A stretch of 64,000 bases of DNA from Planctomycetaceae bacterium (GCA_020638995.1 JACKHM010000001.1:434001-498000), one strand, 5' to 3'; shown: positions 44,068 to 54,451, numbered from the stretch's first letter. Program-made: numbers and translations. The notes: a model not told the origin generated them from the letters alone.

Positions 44068-45204
44068 CTATTCGTGTCGGTCTAGGGGAATTCCCCCCGG
44101 ACCCCACTTCACACCGACACCAGGCGGCTTGTTCTCCAGGACACGTTTAAGTTGTCCGCCGGGATCAACCGCCATCTTGTCGGTCAAGATCCGAACGTCG
44201 CGCAGAATCGGCTCGATGCGGCGACTGGCCGAGTGCAGATTATTGACGGTTTCGCGAACGTCGTCGTACAGTTCCCGGTCATGAATGAACTTTCCGAGCG
44301 TGCCGTCCGAACTGTTAATGGATTGGCTGAAGACGACCAATTGCGAGGAAATCTCTTCTAGATTCTCGACGCTTCGTCCCAGGTCTCTCATCAACTGGTC
44401 GCCCTTCTCGCCGAGCGGTTTCGTAAACTCCGCGAGGTTATCCAAGTTTTGCTCGGCCTTCTGGCCCACCCGGTCTAACCTTGCCAACGCATCGCGGGCC
44501 TGGCTGAGCGTTACCTGAACATCATTGAAGATCTTCGGCAAGTCGGACAACGACTGCTTCAAGCCCTGCTTCAACTCCGGATCGCCGATCACGTCATCTA
44601 TGGTCGTCATCGTCTTGTTGAACGTATCCAGCGCCAATTCGGACTTGTTCAAAATGCGTTGAAATTGTTGTGCGTCATCACCAAATGTTCGATTCAGATT
44701 ACCAGCGACGGCGGAAACGTCGTTCGCCGCGCCGCTGATCGCCCCTAGCGCCTTGCGGATATCGTTTTCCAAACTCGTGAGGACCTGGAGCGGATCGCTG
44801 GCTACAACGCCATCGGCAAGGTAGTCGCCCTGACTGACAACTTCATCCGACAAGGGCCGATCACTTCCTTGGACAAACTCCAACACCGGATCTCCAAGCA
44901 GCGAGGTGGTGCTAATCGTACACACTTCGCTTTTCATGATTTCTCGGTCGGCGTCGATCATCGCCGTCAACACAACATGATCCTTCTTGAGGCTGACATC
45001 GGTAACGCGACCGATGTGCACTCCGTTTTTTCTAACCGGCGTATCAACCGTAACTCCCGGTGCCCGCGGGAATCGCAAGTAGATCGTATAGCGACTCTTG
45101 AAGACGCCTTTGCCGCCACCGAAAATTCCGATCAGGACCACGGCCAAACAGGCCGCGGCCAGCACGACAACTCCCACTCGGAATGCAATCAGTTTTTCAT
45201 TCAT
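44068..45204 (-). CDS. mlaD: MlaD/MCE-domain lipid-transport protein
   Basis: The 378-residue protein has one N-terminal membrane anchor followed by a single MCE domain (YTIYLRFPRAPGVTVDTPVR, KNGVHIGRVTDVSL, TTSLLGDPVLEFV). A long helical region then runs to about residue 330. The family carries phospholipids between inner and outer membranes. It is the last gene of a three-gene set with the ATPase and permease and overlaps the ATPase gene by 4 bp. MlaB and MlaC are absent here, as is usual in non-proteobacterial Mla sets. Confidence 0.85.
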   Translation of the reverse strand: MNEKLIAFRVGVVVLAAACLAVVLIGIFGGGKGVFKSRYTIYLRFPRAPGVTVDTPVRKNGVHIGRVTDVSLKKDHVVLTAMIDADREIMKSEVCTISTTSLLGDPVLEFVQGSDRPLSDEVVSQGDYLADGVVASDPLQVLTSLENDIRKALGAISGAANDVSAVAGNLNRTFGDDAQQFQRILNKSELALDTFNKTMTTIDDVIGDPELKQGLKQSLSDLPKIFNDVQVTLSQARDALARLDRVGQKAEQNLDNLAEFTKPLGEKGDQLMRDLGRSVENLEEISSQLVVFSQSINSSDGTLGKFIHDRELYDDVRETVNNLHSASRRIEPILRDVRILTDKMAVDPGGQLKRVLENKPPGVGVKWGPGGIPLDRHE

Positions 45205-46049
45205 CGCGACTCTAGATCCCGATCACTGAAAGCTTGTTGCATCTCTGTAAGGCGTTCACCCGCCTCACCGTGAACGAACTGCAGTACACGGCGGTCGCCA
45301 CACGTCTCCAGCTCATCGGGCGACCCATCAAAAATCAATTGTGGTTCTCCCGGTTTCAAGCGGCTGACCGGATAGATCATCACGACACGATCAGCAACTT
45401 TATGGGCCGTTCGCATGTCATGCGTCACGATGATGCTCGTCACTTCATATTGATTTCGAGTTCGCAGCATCAACTCGTTGATGACGTCACTCATGATCGG
45501 GTCGAGCCCTGTCGTGGGTTCGTCATACAGCATTAATTCAGGATTCAGAATCAGCGCCCGGGCCAAACCAACACGTTTCCTCATGCCACCCGAAAGCTCT
45601 GCAGGCTTCTTTGTAACCACAGACTCGGGTAACCCAACTTCGGCGAGACGAGCAAACACCAGTTCGCGAACTCGCGAAGACGACTCCGATGCGTGCTGTC
45701 GTAACGGAAAAGCAACATTTTGCCCCACCGTCAAGCTGTCGAACAACGCGGCATTCTGAAAGACATAACCAAACCGGACGCGTTGGCGAGTCAATTCCCG
45801 ATCGTTCAATTGCGCGAGGTTGTGTCCGTCAAAGCGTACAATTCCACTCGTTGGATTCACGAGCCCAATGATCGTCTTTAATAGGACCGTTTTTCCACAG
45901 CCGCTTTCGCCGATGATCGCTAGTGTCTGCCCCCGCGGAACTTGCAACGTCACGCCGCGCAACACACACTGCGCGGCGAAGGAGACGTGCACGTCAAGTA
46001 CATCGACGAGCGGCATTGGCTGGCGAGTTGTAGAAGCTGAGATGTTCAT
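45201..46049 (-). CDS. mlaF: MlaF-type ABC transporter ATP-binding protein
   Basis: The 282-residue ABC ATPase shows Walker A GESGCGKT, the signature LSGGMRKR and Walker B LMLYDEPTTGLDP. A long C-terminal part extends beyond the usual core. It powers the permease at 46069 in the phospholipid-trafficking complex. It lies 19 bp downstream of the permease gene. All catalytic motifs are intact. Confidence 0.93.
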   Translation of the reverse strand: MNISASTTRQPMPLVDVLDVHVSFAAQCVLRGVTLQVPRGQTLAIIGESGCGKTVLLKTIIGLVNPTSGIVRFDGHNLAQLNDRELTRQRVRFGYVFQNAALFDSLTVGQNVAFPLRQHASESSSRVRELVFARLAEVGLPESVVTKKPAELSGGMRKRVGLARALILNPELMLYDEPTTGLDPIMSDVINELMLRTRNQYEVTSIIVTHDMRTAHKVADRVVMIYPVSRLKPGEPQLIFDGSPDELETCGDRRVLQFVHGEAGERLTEMQQAFSDRDLESR

Positions 46050-46068
46050 AGGGTCGCAAGTTGCGCCA

Positions 46069-46986
46069 TCAGATGAGACTGACGCCTTCGGGCCAAAGCG
46101 TATCGTAAACCGCGTTGATCATCACACCGAGAAACAAGTCGATCATTAGGATCAGCACAAAGGAATAGACAAATGCAGCTGTCGCCGCGCGGCCTACTCC
46201 TTCGGCGCCCGGCAGGCAGTGAAAACCGCGATAGCAACTGACCATTGCAATCGCAGCCCCAAAAAAGAAACTCTTGAAAATGCCGCTGAGCAAGTCGAAG
46301 ACGCCGACGAATTGTTCGGAGTTGTGCCAGTAGTGGTGCTTGTCAATTCCGAGCACTTCAACCGTAAAGAAGTACCCACCAACCACTCCCATGAAATCCG
46401 CCATAATGGTGAGTGTTGGGATGAGGAACAGACAAGCCAGAAAACGGGGCACCACCAAATAGTGAATCGGATTCGCACCCATACTGCTTAGCGCGTCGAT
46501 CTGCTCTGTAACACGCATCGTTCCCAACTCGGCAGCCATCGCGCTGCCCACACGGCCCGCAAGCATGGTCGCCGCCAACACCGGTCCAAGTTCGCGGACG
46601 AGCGACATGTTAATCACGGCGCCCAGCCGAGTCTCAAGGCCCAACTGTCGAAATTGCCCATAGCTTTGAACTGCCAGAACCATTCCGATGAAGGTCCCGG
46701 TCAACGCCACAACGGGCAAACTCATGACCCCCACTTGATAGAAATTAGGCAACAATGTCTCGCGTCGAGGCAACCTCGTCAGCATCCACGAGATGGTCCG
46801 AATGCAGAACAATCCAAGATCACCAACCGCCTCAATGGCATCAATGACGACGAGGCCCCAATCTGTGACCAGTTCTTGTACGTTCGCGGCGACACCCGGG
46901 CGTGGCGAACGATCCATCGGATTGGCAGTCCCCGTCGACAAGTGACGACTCCTTACGAACTTGACTTCTCGCAATGCCGCTTGCAT
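46069..46986 (-). CDS. mlaE: MlaE-type permease
   Basis: The protein belongs to the MlaE family. It has about five or six membrane helices with FIGMVLAVQSYGQF, ELGPVLAATMLAGRVGSAMAAELGTMRVTEQIDAL split over two loops, and MGANPIHYLVVPRF. It is the membrane part of the Mla phospholipid transporter. The start is uncertain: ATG at 46986 is taken (305 aa), but a GTG at 47013 and an ATG at 46917 are possible and none has a strong ribosome site. The extra N-terminal 60 or so residues are not membrane-spanning. Confidence 0.85.
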   Translation of the reverse strand: MQAALREVKFVRSRHLSTGTANPMDRSPRPGVAANVQELVTDWGLVVIDAIEAVGDLGLFCIRTISWMLTRLPRRETLLPNFYQVGVMSLPVVALTGTFIGMVLAVQSYGQFRQLGLETRLGAVINMSLVRELGPVLAATMLAGRVGSAMAAELGTMRVTEQIDALSSMGANPIHYLVVPRFLACLFLIPTLTIMADFMGVVGGYFFTVEVLGIDKHHYWHNSEQFVGVFDLLSGIFKSFFFGAAIAMVSCYRGFHCLPGAEGVGRAATAAFVYSFVLILMIDLFLGVMINAVYDTLWPEGVSLI

Positions 46987-47204
46987 CGCTAGCGAGCGCA
47001 ATCGTAGACCCACGCAGAGTACGGCGCTCCGCTTCTAACTTCGTCGCGTTAACCCAGCCACTTGAGTTAAACTTTGCGGGCTGCAACGAGTGTGAGGGCT
47101 GACCAGCAGTTTCGATCAACGACGCCATCCCGATGTCGACGGCGCCAGCAATCTATGTTGATAAGAAAGGTGAACGAAAGTCCCTTACAAAATCTCAACG
47201 CGCA

Positions 47205-47237
47205 TCAAAAGAGCCCGCAAGCACTGCTTGCGGGCTC
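47205..47237 (-). terminator. Terminator of clpC
   Basis: A perfect 13-bp stem (47211-47223 with 47225-47237, GAGCCCGCAAGCA) is followed on the minus strand by TTTTGATG. It lies 30 bp after the clpC stop. Confidence 0.85.
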
Positions 47238-47266
47238 TCGCTCAATTCAAAATTCGCCATCCGGCG

Positions 47267-49834
47267 TTAGCTAGACTTTTCCTTCGGGGTTTCCGAATCA
47301 GTAGCTCCGGCCGCAACGGGCTCTTCCTTCGGAGGATCGGGTTGTCGCTTCTCTGGACGGAAATCCAAACGAATCACTTTATCCTCGTCGTTACGTATGC
47401 CGTCGACAACGATCGTGTCCATTCCTTGGAAGGTACCCCGTAACAATTCTTCCGAAAGCGGATCTTCGATGCGATTCTCGATGGCCCGACGCAGTGGACG
47501 AGCACCGTAATCCAAATCCGTTCCCTTCTTGATCAAGAACTCTTTGGCGGCATCTGTCAGCTCCAGATTCAAACCGCGTTCTTCCAAACGCTCGCGAACC
47601 TTTGCCAACTCGAGATCGATAACCTCTTTCAGATTCTCTTTCGTGAGGTGGCGGAAGATGATCACGTCATCCAAGCGATTCAAAAACTCCGGTCGGAAGA
47701 CCTTCTGAATCTGATCGTTGACACGCGACTTCATGCTGTCGTACGACGCGTCATCCTCGGGCTTCTGGAAGCCGAATGCGGACTCATTCTTGATCGCATC
47801 GGCTCCCGCATTCGTGGTCATGATCAGGATCACGTTGCGGAAATCGACGTTACGACCAAAGCTGTCGGTCAAGCGACCTTCCTCCATCACTTGCAACAAC
47901 ATGTTGAAGCAATCGGGGTGAGCTTTCTCGATCTCGTCGAGCAACACGACGGCATAGGGCCGGCGCCGAATCTTCTCGGTCAATTGACCGCCTTCCTCGT
48001 AGCCGACATATCCAGGAGGGGCACCAACCAAACGGCTGACATTGTGCTTCTCCATATACTCGCTCATGTCGATCTGAATCAAAGCATCAGAGTCGCCAAA
48101 CATGAACTCTGCCAACGCCTTGGCGAGCAGAGTCTTGCCAACGCCCGTTGGACCGGCGAACACAAAGCAACCCGTCGGTCGCTTGGGATCTTTCAATCCG
48201 CTGCGACTACGACGAACCGCCTTCGAGATGGCAGTGATCGCCTCTTGCTGACTAATGACGCGTTTGTGAAGGTCTTCTTCCATCTGCATCAACCGCAGAC
48301 TGTCTTCGGTCGACAGGCGAGTTAGCGGAATGCCCGTCATCTTCGACACGACTTCGGCAATCACCTCTTCGTCGACGACACCATCGGTCTCGCGTGACTT
48401 CTCGCGCCACTCACGCGTGATCTGCTCCTTCTTCTTGCGAAGCTTGTCAGCTTGATCGCGTAACGAAGCAGCCTTCTCGAAGTCCTGGTTCGCGACGGCC
48501 TCTTCCTTCTCCTTGTTCAGCCGTTCGACGTCTTCGTCGATTTCCTTCAAATCCGGTGGACGAGTCATGGCTCGCAAGCGGACACGCGCGCCCGCTTCGT
48601 CGATCACATCGATCGCTTTGTCGGGCAAGCACCGAGCGGTGATGTACCGCTCCGACATGTCCACGGCGGCAACCACGGCATCATCGGTGATTTGAACCCG
48701 GTGATGCTCCTCGTAGCGTTCGCGAAGTCCCTTCAAGATCTCAACCGTTTCCTCTTTGCTAGTCGGCTCGACGATAATCTCTTGGAAACGGCGAGCAAGT
48801 GCGTTGTCCTTCTCGATGTACTTGCGATATTCATCGAGCGTCGTGGCGCCAATGCATTGGATCTCACCGCGAGACAAAGCCGGCTTCAGCACGTTGGCTG
48901 CATCGATCGCACCTTCGGCGCCACCAGCACCAACCAACGTGTGCAGCTCGTCAATGAACAAGATGGTGTTCTTGGCACGACGCACTTCGTTCATGACCGC
49001 CTTGATGCGTTCCTCGAACTGGCCGCGGTACTTAGTTCCTGCGACCATCATTGCCAAGTCCAACACAACAATTCGCTTGTCGGCCAACAATTCAGGCACG
49101 TTGCCCTCAACAACGCGTTGAGCAAACCCTTCGACGATCGCAGTCTTGCCTACGCCTGCTTCGCCGAGAAGGACAGGGTTGTTCTTGGTCCGACGACAGA
49201 GAACCTGAATCGCACGTTCGATTTCGCGTTCCCGGCCAATGACGGGGTCAAGCTTCTTCTGCTTGGCAAGTTCACTCAGGTCACGACCAAAACTATCGAG
49301 CGCCGGCGTCTTTGACTTGCCGCTCTTGGACGAACCGCCGCCTGTCTCGGCACCCACAGCCTCGCGGCCGCCGCGTTCGCCGCCTTCGCTTTCCAGGCCA
49401 TGCCCCAACAAGTTCAGTACTTCTTCGCGAACTTCTTCGAGCTTTAATCCCAAGTTCATTAAAACCTGAGCTGCAACGCCCTCTTGCTCACGCAGCAAGC
49501 CGAGCAAAATATGCTCCGTACCAACATAGTTGTGATTCAAGTTGCGAGCTTCTTCCATCGAATACTCGATGACTTTCTTGGCTCGCGGTGTCTGAGGCAG
49601 CTTGCCCATCGTGACCATCTCGGGACCGCTTTGGACCAGCTTCTCGACTTCGAGACGAATTTTACGCAAATCAACGTCCAGGTTCTTTAGGACGTTCGCG
49701 GCAACTCCGCTGCCTTCCTTGACCAGCCCAAGCAACACGTGCTCGGTGCCAATGTACTCGTGATTGAAGCGTTGCGCCTCTTGATTCGCAAGCTGCATCA
49801 CCTTCCGTGCGCGATCGGTGAATCTTTCGTACAT
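47267..49834 (-). CDS. clpC: ATP-dependent Clp protease ATP-binding subunit ClpC
   Basis: ClpC (855 aa) is a AAA+ unfoldase that feeds proteins to ClpP. It has two Clp N-terminal repeats (RFTDRARKVMQLANQEAQRF; IEYSMEEARNLNHNYVGTEH). Two nucleotide-binding domains follow (GEAGVGKT and GPTGVGKT, with VLDLAMMVAGTKYRGQFEER between). A UVR motif and M-domain lie in between (DFEKAASLRDQADKLRKKKE). Both ATPase domains look active. ATG at 49834 is preferred; the previous codon is a TTG. A Pro/Lys-rich C-terminal tail closes it. clpP is not in the window. Confidence 0.97.
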   Translation of the reverse strand: MYERFTDRARKVMQLANQEAQRFNHEYIGTEHVLLGLVKEGSGVAANVLKNLDVDLRKIRLEVEKLVQSGPEMVTMGKLPQTPRAKKVIEYSMEEARNLNHNYVGTEHILLGLLREQEGVAAQVLMNLGLKLEEVREEVLNLLGHGLESEGGERGGREAVGAETGGGSSKSGKSKTPALDSFGRDLSELAKQKKLDPVIGREREIERAIQVLCRRTKNNPVLLGEAGVGKTAIVEGFAQRVVEGNVPELLADKRIVVLDLAMMVAGTKYRGQFEERIKAVMNEVRRAKNTILFIDELHTLVGAGGAEGAIDAANVLKPALSRGEIQCIGATTLDEYRKYIEKDNALARRFQEIIVEPTSKEETVEILKGLRERYEEHHRVQITDDAVVAAVDMSERYITARCLPDKAIDVIDEAGARVRLRAMTRPPDLKEIDEDVERLNKEKEEAVANQDFEKAASLRDQADKLRKKKEQITREWREKSRETDGVVDEEVIAEVVSKMTGIPLTRLSTEDSLRLMQMEEDLHKRVISQQEAITAISKAVRRSRSGLKDPKRPTGCFVFAGPTGVGKTLLAKALAEFMFGDSDALIQIDMSEYMEKHNVSRLVGAPPGYVGYEEGGQLTEKIRRRPYAVVLLDEIEKAHPDCFNMLLQVMEEGRLTDSFGRNVDFRNVILIMTTNAGADAIKNESAFGFQKPEDDASYDSMKSRVNDQIQKVFRPEFLNRLDDVIIFRHLTKENLKEVIDLELAKVRERLEERGLNLELTDAAKEFLIKKGTDLDYGARPLRRAIENRIEDPLSEELLRGTFQGMDTIVVDGIRNDEDKVIRLDFRPEKRQPDPPKEEPVAAGATDSETPKEKSS

Positions 49835-49873
49835 CAATTCTTCCTCTCGTTACGTTCCGGGCACTGGTTTGTT

Positions 49874-50473
49874 TTAGGGCAAGTGGCTGTCAGGTTCTTC
49901 GAGGGTCACATCCGTGCCTGTTGCATCTTCTAACTGATGTGATCCATTCATCGCAGTGGTCAGCCGCCTCAATGTATCTCGCTCCTGGACAATCTCCCAT
50001 CGCCACTTAAAAGCCTCATCCAGCCGGTCCAATCGGTCCAACTGCTTAGCAGCTTCGTCATAGCGTTTGGTCCGCCGATACAAGGTGGCCAACATCAATA
50101 GTACGTCAACGTCTCGGCTACAGTATCGAAGCAGTTGCCGCAGCAATGTTTCCGCCTCGAACCAGTGGCCCCTTAAGTATTCGGCTTGGGCTTGGATAAA
50201 CAAGCCCCGATCGTCGACTCGCGGCGGTTCGCGCAACAACGGCAGCGATCTATAGGCTTGGAAGGCCGCAGCCAACCAAGTGGTTCCAAGAATCAACCAA
50301 CCGATCAAGGTGAACGACGGCGGAAGCAGCTCCGGCCAAACGAAGCTGGATACCAAAACGAGATTGAGCGCAGCCCCAAATGCAACCGCGGTTGCGAGTG
50401 CAGCCCAATCCCCGCGTATCCAAAGACGCGGCAATCCAGGCCACAAACAGATAATATAAGGCGAGCTGTGCAT
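49874..50473 (-). CDS. Membrane protein with TPR-like tail
   Basis: The 199-residue protein has three hydrophobic segments in the first 85 residues (LWIRGDWAALATAVAFGAAL; LTLIGWLILGTTW-like stretch). A helical tail with a TPR-like pattern follows (AEYLRGHWFEAETLLRQLLR, LATLYRRTKRYDEAAKQLDRL). It starts at ATG 50473 with GAAGG upstream; a GTG at 50506 is the alternative. It lies 40 bp upstream of clpC on the same strand, so the two may be cotranscribed. The function is unknown. Confidence 0.65.
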   Translation of the reverse strand: MHSSPYIICLWPGLPRLWIRGDWAALATAVAFGAALNLVLVSSFVWPELLPPSFTLIGWLILGTTWLAAAFQAYRSLPLLREPPRVDDRGLFIQAQAEYLRGHWFEAETLLRQLLRYCSRDVDVLLMLATLYRRTKRYDEAAKQLDRLDRLDEAFKWRWEIVQERDTLRRLTTAMNGSHQLEDATGTDVTLEEPDSHLP

Positions 50474-50728
50474 CCAACCTTCGCTCCGGCGTCCCTTCCG
50501 AGCCACTCATCCTTAAGCGAACACGGCGAAAGTCGCCTCGGAATTGTAACCCGCGTTTTCAAGCACAGCAAGGCAAGTAAATACGTCGTTTGGAGTTAGG
50601 TCAACGGATGCACGCCTCCGCCGTTACCTTCGGCAAGACCGGTATGCATGTTACAACGTACCTGTTCGCGAAATGTCCGATAACGCCGCGCCCGCCGCCC
50701 CGATCACCTTCGCCACCACCACCCGCAG

Positions 50729-51820
50729 ATGACCACAAACTCCGACATCCACACGGCATTCCGTATTATCGATGCAAATGCCAACCGCTGCCAGGAAGGG
50801 CTGCGAGTTGTCGAAGACTTCGCGCGTTTCTCCCTGAACGACAAACATTTAGCTACACATTATAAGGGGTTGCGCCACGAGACCGCGTCACTGCTAGCAA
50901 GCTTTCCTCCGCTCTCGCTCGCAGGCGCTCGCCACACACCTGGAGACGTCGGTACTCAGATCGACGCTCCGGACGAGTACCTTCGTCCTTCGGCACTCGG
51001 TGTCGCAATCGCCAGCCAAAAGCGTGCCGAGCAAGCCATGCGCTGTATCGAGGAATACACTAAGACTGTCGCCCCAGCAGCCGCCCCGCGAGTCGAGCAA
51101 CTCCGGTATCGGCTCTACACGCTCGGCAAGGCAGTCGAAGTAACTGCGACGAGCCGCGAGCGTCTCGGCCAAAAGCGACTCTACGCGATCATCGGCGGTG
51201 CGGCTTCGTTGCAGGCTTTCGAGCAACGTGCCCGACAGTTAGTCGAAGCCCAAATCGACCTTATCCAACTTCGGGACAAACACCTCGGCGACCGACACAT
51301 GGTTGAACGAGCGCGATGTTTGCGCGAAATCACGTTCGGTACAAACACATCGTTCATCATGAATGATCGGCCCGATATCGCGGCCATCGTCAAAGCCGAC
51401 GGCGTGCACGTGGGACAGGAAGAGCTGTCGGTCGCCGACGCGCGGGAAATCTTGGGCCCTGATCGTTTGATCGGTGTCTCGACTCACTCGATCGAACAGG
51501 CACGACAAGCCGTCCTTGACGGCGCTGATTACATCGGGTGCGGACCGACGTTTCATTCGAGCACCAAACAATTCTCCGAATTCCCCGGTCTTGGGTTCCT
51601 GCAAGCGGTGACCGAAGAAATCAGCCTGCCGGCATTCGCCATCGGTGGTATCAACCTGGACAACTTACAAGCGGTACTTGCCACCGGATTCCGACGAGTC
51701 GCCCTGAGCGGCAGCATCACCTCTGCCTCAGACCCGCGGACAACCATCGCGGCGCTGAAGGACCAACTCAGAGACTTCACCGTTTCACCACCAGCAGCCC
51801 CACATCAAGAGCGATGGTGA
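50729..51820 (+). CDS. thiE: Thiamine phosphate synthase with N-terminal ThiD2 domain
   Basis: The 363-residue protein joins a ThiD2-like N-terminal domain (RIIDANANRCQEGLRVVEDF, AMRCIEEYTK) to a ThiE domain from about residue 150. The ThiE part has IQLRDK, MNDRPDIA, ADGVHVGQEEL, ADYIGCGPTFHSSTK and PAFAIGGI, so all the phosphate- and substrate-binding loops are present. ThiE joins HMP-PP to thiazole phosphate; ThiD2 is thought to act as an HMP-P kinase. No TPP riboswitch was seen upstream. The gene is divergent from the membrane protein at 49874. Confidence 0.9.
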   Translation: MTTNSDIHTAFRIIDANANRCQEGLRVVEDFARFSLNDKHLATHYKGLRHETASLLASFPPLSLAGARHTPGDVGTQIDAPDEYLRPSALGVAIASQKRAEQAMRCIEEYTKTVAPAAAPRVEQLRYRLYTLGKAVEVTATSRERLGQKRLYAIIGGAASLQAFEQRARQLVEAQIDLIQLRDKHLGDRHMVERARCLREITFGTNTSFIMNDRPDIAAIVKADGVHVGQEELSVADAREILGPDRLIGVSTHSIEQARQAVLDGADYIGCGPTFHSSTKQFSEFPGLGFLQAVTEEISLPAFAIGGINLDNLQAVLATGFRRVALSGSITSASDPRTTIAALKDQLRDFTVSPPAAPHQERW

Positions 51821-52325
51821 GTCCGCTCGACTTTTCATTTTCTCGACATCAAGCGGCATTCGGTATTGCCCCCGAATCCATCGGAACCTCAAACTTCGCG
51901 ATTTCGCCGTCTTGGGCATCGAGCATCCGCGTTGGTTGGAATGGAGGGGCGGTGGATGACGCTTCTTCACGCCACAGCTTCCATCGCGGCAATTGGCCGT
52001 CGCTAACGAACCTCGCAAGCGACGACCAACGATCGACACAGAGGCGGCTATGGACTCACATCAGGTACGGCCCACGACAACCATCACCGTCGGCAAATAT
52101 CGTGGCTCGTGCGTCAGCCACATTCTGGCCGCGGCCAGTTGCAACCTCTGCTCCGCTGGCTCTAAACTGCGCTGACCTGAGACTCACCGGCCATGCGTCC
52201 GCATAGCCAAAGTTCATTGTCCTCAGCCAAGTGTCTCAGTCCAACGCACAAACTATCCGTCCGAGGACAGACGGATAGATTGGTATTCGTTTTTTATCTG
52301 GCCGGTCAATTGTGCTACGAGGTGT
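51821..52325. other. Gap between thiE and the truncated hemoglobin gene
   Basis: A 500-bp stretch without a supported gene. Open frames of about 60-220 codons occur on both strands but have no domain and no ribosome site. A 9-bp inverted repeat lies at 52253-52278 (CTATCCGTC/GACGGATAG), with a T-run 12 bp further on. It could be a weak terminator or a leader structure for the hemoglobin gene. Confidence 0.4.
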
Positions 52326-52706
52326 ATGATGTCTTCCAGTGATTCTCTGTATTCACGGCTTGGTGGGTACGATGGAATATCAGCGGTCGTGGATGATTTG
52401 ATTCCTCGTCTGATAGAAGACGAGCAGTTGGGTCGCTTTTGGGCCCATCGCGGAGATGATGGCCTACAACGAGAGAAGCAGTTATTGGTCGACTTTCTCT
52501 GTCACGCGTCGGGTGGGCCGATGTACTACACGGGACGAAGCATGACGCTTGCACATCGAGGCATGCGGATCTCGGAATCGGACTGGGATCGATTCGTTTC
52601 TCACGTCCAGTCAACGCTGGCGGCCTTCGAGGTCTCGACAGATGAGCGTGCGGATGTTCTCGCTTTTATTGCTTCAACAAAGGATGAAATCGTGGAAGCA
52701 GAGTGA
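52326..52706 (+). CDS. Group I truncated hemoglobin
   Basis: The 126-residue protein has the trHb fold marks: LYSRLGGYDGISAVVDDL at the N terminus, then LLVDFLCHASGGPMYYTGRSM, the proximal His in LAHRGMRI, and a final helix. It has the normal length of a 2-over-2 globin and no gross loss of motifs. Such proteins bind oxygen or nitric oxide and often detoxify NO. GAGG lies before the paired ATGs; the second ATG (52329) is an equal choice. It is the last housekeeping-type gene before the accessory segment. Confidence 0.9.
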   Translation: MMSSSDSLYSRLGGYDGISAVVDDLIPRLIEDEQLGRFWAHRGDDGLQREKQLLVDFLCHASGGPMYYTGRSMTLAHRGMRISESDWDRFVSHVQSTLAAFEVSTDERADVLAFIASTKDEIVEAE

Positions 52707-53368
52707 CAGAAGTGTGTTGGCCAGATAATTCGGATAGCCGGGAGTGTTTAGCTCCCAGCTCCCGCACCATCGCGGCAAGTGGGTCCGCACCGGCTGATTC
52801 ACGCGGTGACTAGGGCGGAAGAGTTGTCAGTAACCCTTGCGGCTGAGACTGGCGAGAATCGCGGACCGCTTGTCCGCCACTACTTGAGCAGTTGGCAAAT
52901 GCGGTTTCTCGCACCTTCGTAGAAAAGCTCTCTTCTACGCCAGCCCCGGAGCGACATCGCATATTGGTGTTCCTCAAACTTCCTGTCACAACGAACGCCG
53001 TCAACAAACAACTTACGTCCGATTTCAACAGACTTGTTGTCACGCGATCTACAGAATTATTGGCCATGCGACAACATATCTACAAACTTCTTGGCACCTG
53101 ATAAGTCAACTCGCAGCTTGCCCGTAGGGTCAAAAAACACCGCCGACCATTAAATGTCGATGGTTTCCGGACTATTGCCGTCGAACATCGCGTGGATTTC
53201 GGCCGACTTGGATTGGGTATTTCGCCATTGCATGGATGATACAGAAGGCACAACCGGCACGATCAAAAGAGGATTGCTGCGCTGCGACGGTCGGACTTGA
53301 TTGAATCGACGAAACGGTCAAGCCATGGTTCATTAGGCTTCCAACTTTGATACCACCAGGGCGCGATC
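52707..53368. other. Gap with a diverged 88-bp repeat, upstream of the transposase
   Basis: No gene is supported. The segment 53143-53230 is one copy of a repeat whose partner lies at 58998-59085. An open frame of 69 codons at 52892-53101 has no recognisable domain. No terminal inverted repeats of the transposase were found. Confidence 0.4.
53143..53230. repeat. 88-bp dispersed repeat, copy 1
   Basis: This segment and 58998-59085 align end to end with only a single-base offset near the end, with about 70% identity by eye. Shared blocks include CCGACC, AAATGTC.ATGG, GTCGA, and TCGCCAT near the end. They are in the same orientation, 5.8 kb apart. Confidence 0.6.
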
Positions 53369-54451
53369 ATGACTTTCGTACTTCAACCGTGGCAACTGTA
53401 CTTGGTCATCGTCGCCGGCTGGATTCACTGCCAGCAGCAAGAAGTGATCGAGTACTTACGCACCGAGAACCAGATACTTAAAGAGAAGCTCGACACAAAA
53501 CGCATCTTGCTCAGCGATGACCAGCGACGGCGATTGGCGGTCAAAGGCAAGATCCTTGGGCGTAAGCGACTTGAAGAGGTCGGAACACTGTTTACACCCG
53601 ATACCATTCTACGGTGGCATCGGATGCTTGTGGCGAAGAAGTACGATTACAGTGAACGACGCCAAAAGGTTGGACGACCGGTGCTGGCCAAAGAACTCGT
53701 TCAACTCGTGCTGCGATTTGCAAGCGCGAATCCAAATTGGGGTTATGATCGGATTGCGGGAGCCGTGCAGAATCTTGGTCACGACGTCTCCGACCAATCC
53801 GTCGGCAATCTTCTCAAGGAACATGGCATCGAGCCGGTGCCCACTCGTGCCCGAACAAAGAGTTGGTCGACGTTCCTCAAGGCTCACTGGGACGTACTGG
53901 CCGCTATCGATTTCACCACGATCGAGGTCTGGACCAAGGGTGGTATCGTCACTTATTACTTGCTGTTCGTGATGGAACTGAAGACACGACGGGTTCACTT
54001 CGCAGGTTACACGGCCCATCCGGACGAAACCTGGATGAAACAGATCGCTCGGCATCTGACGAACTGTGAAGATGGCTTCCTCATTGGCAATCGCTACCTG
54101 CTCATGGATCGCGACACCAAGTTCTGCGAGTCATTCCGCGACTTTCTTGGCCATGAGGGCGTCGAAGCGGTGCAGTTGCCTCCGAAGAGTCCCAACTTGA
54201 ACGCCCATCTCGAAAGGTTCATGAGAAGTATCAAATCCGAGTGCTTGGAGAAAATGACCTTCTTCCGTGAGAACATGTTGCGAAACGCTGTTCGCGAATC
54301 TCTTTCCCATTATCATCACGAACGAAATCATCAGGGGCTCGAAAACAAGATCATCGCCCCTGGACTCGAAGTTGGCCAAGTGGCAGGTAAGGTCGAATGC
54401 CGTGAACGGCTCGGCGGCATGCTGCGATACTACTATCGCGGCGCGGCGTAG
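53369..54451 (+). mobile_element. Integrase-core transposase gene
   Basis: The 360-residue protein has an N-terminal helix-turn-helix-like region (EYLRTENQILKEKLDTKRIL, with a coiled-coil look). The rve integrase core has the acidic triad in AAIDFTT, LLMDRDTKFC and HLERFMRSIKSECLEK, all intact. It is most like the IS3/IS481-type integrase-core proteins that recur in planctomycete genomes. Flanking inverted repeats and a target duplication were looked for and not found, so it may be a solitary or degraded insertion. It marks the beginning of the accessory segment. Confidence 0.85.

Noticed and set aside
47648..48325. A 225-codon plus-strand frame
   Set aside because: Antisense to clpC, which is intact.
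50507..50728. Possible TPP riboswitch upstream of thiE
   Set aside because: The CTGAGA and ACCTGA-type core elements were not found.
51538..52206. A 222-codon frame overlapping the end of thiE
   Set aside because: It starts inside thiE in another frame, and its amino-acid composition is low-complexity.
53369..54451. Terminal inverted repeats and target duplication of the transposase
   Set aside because: Looked for in about 200 bp on either side; no convincing pair was seen.
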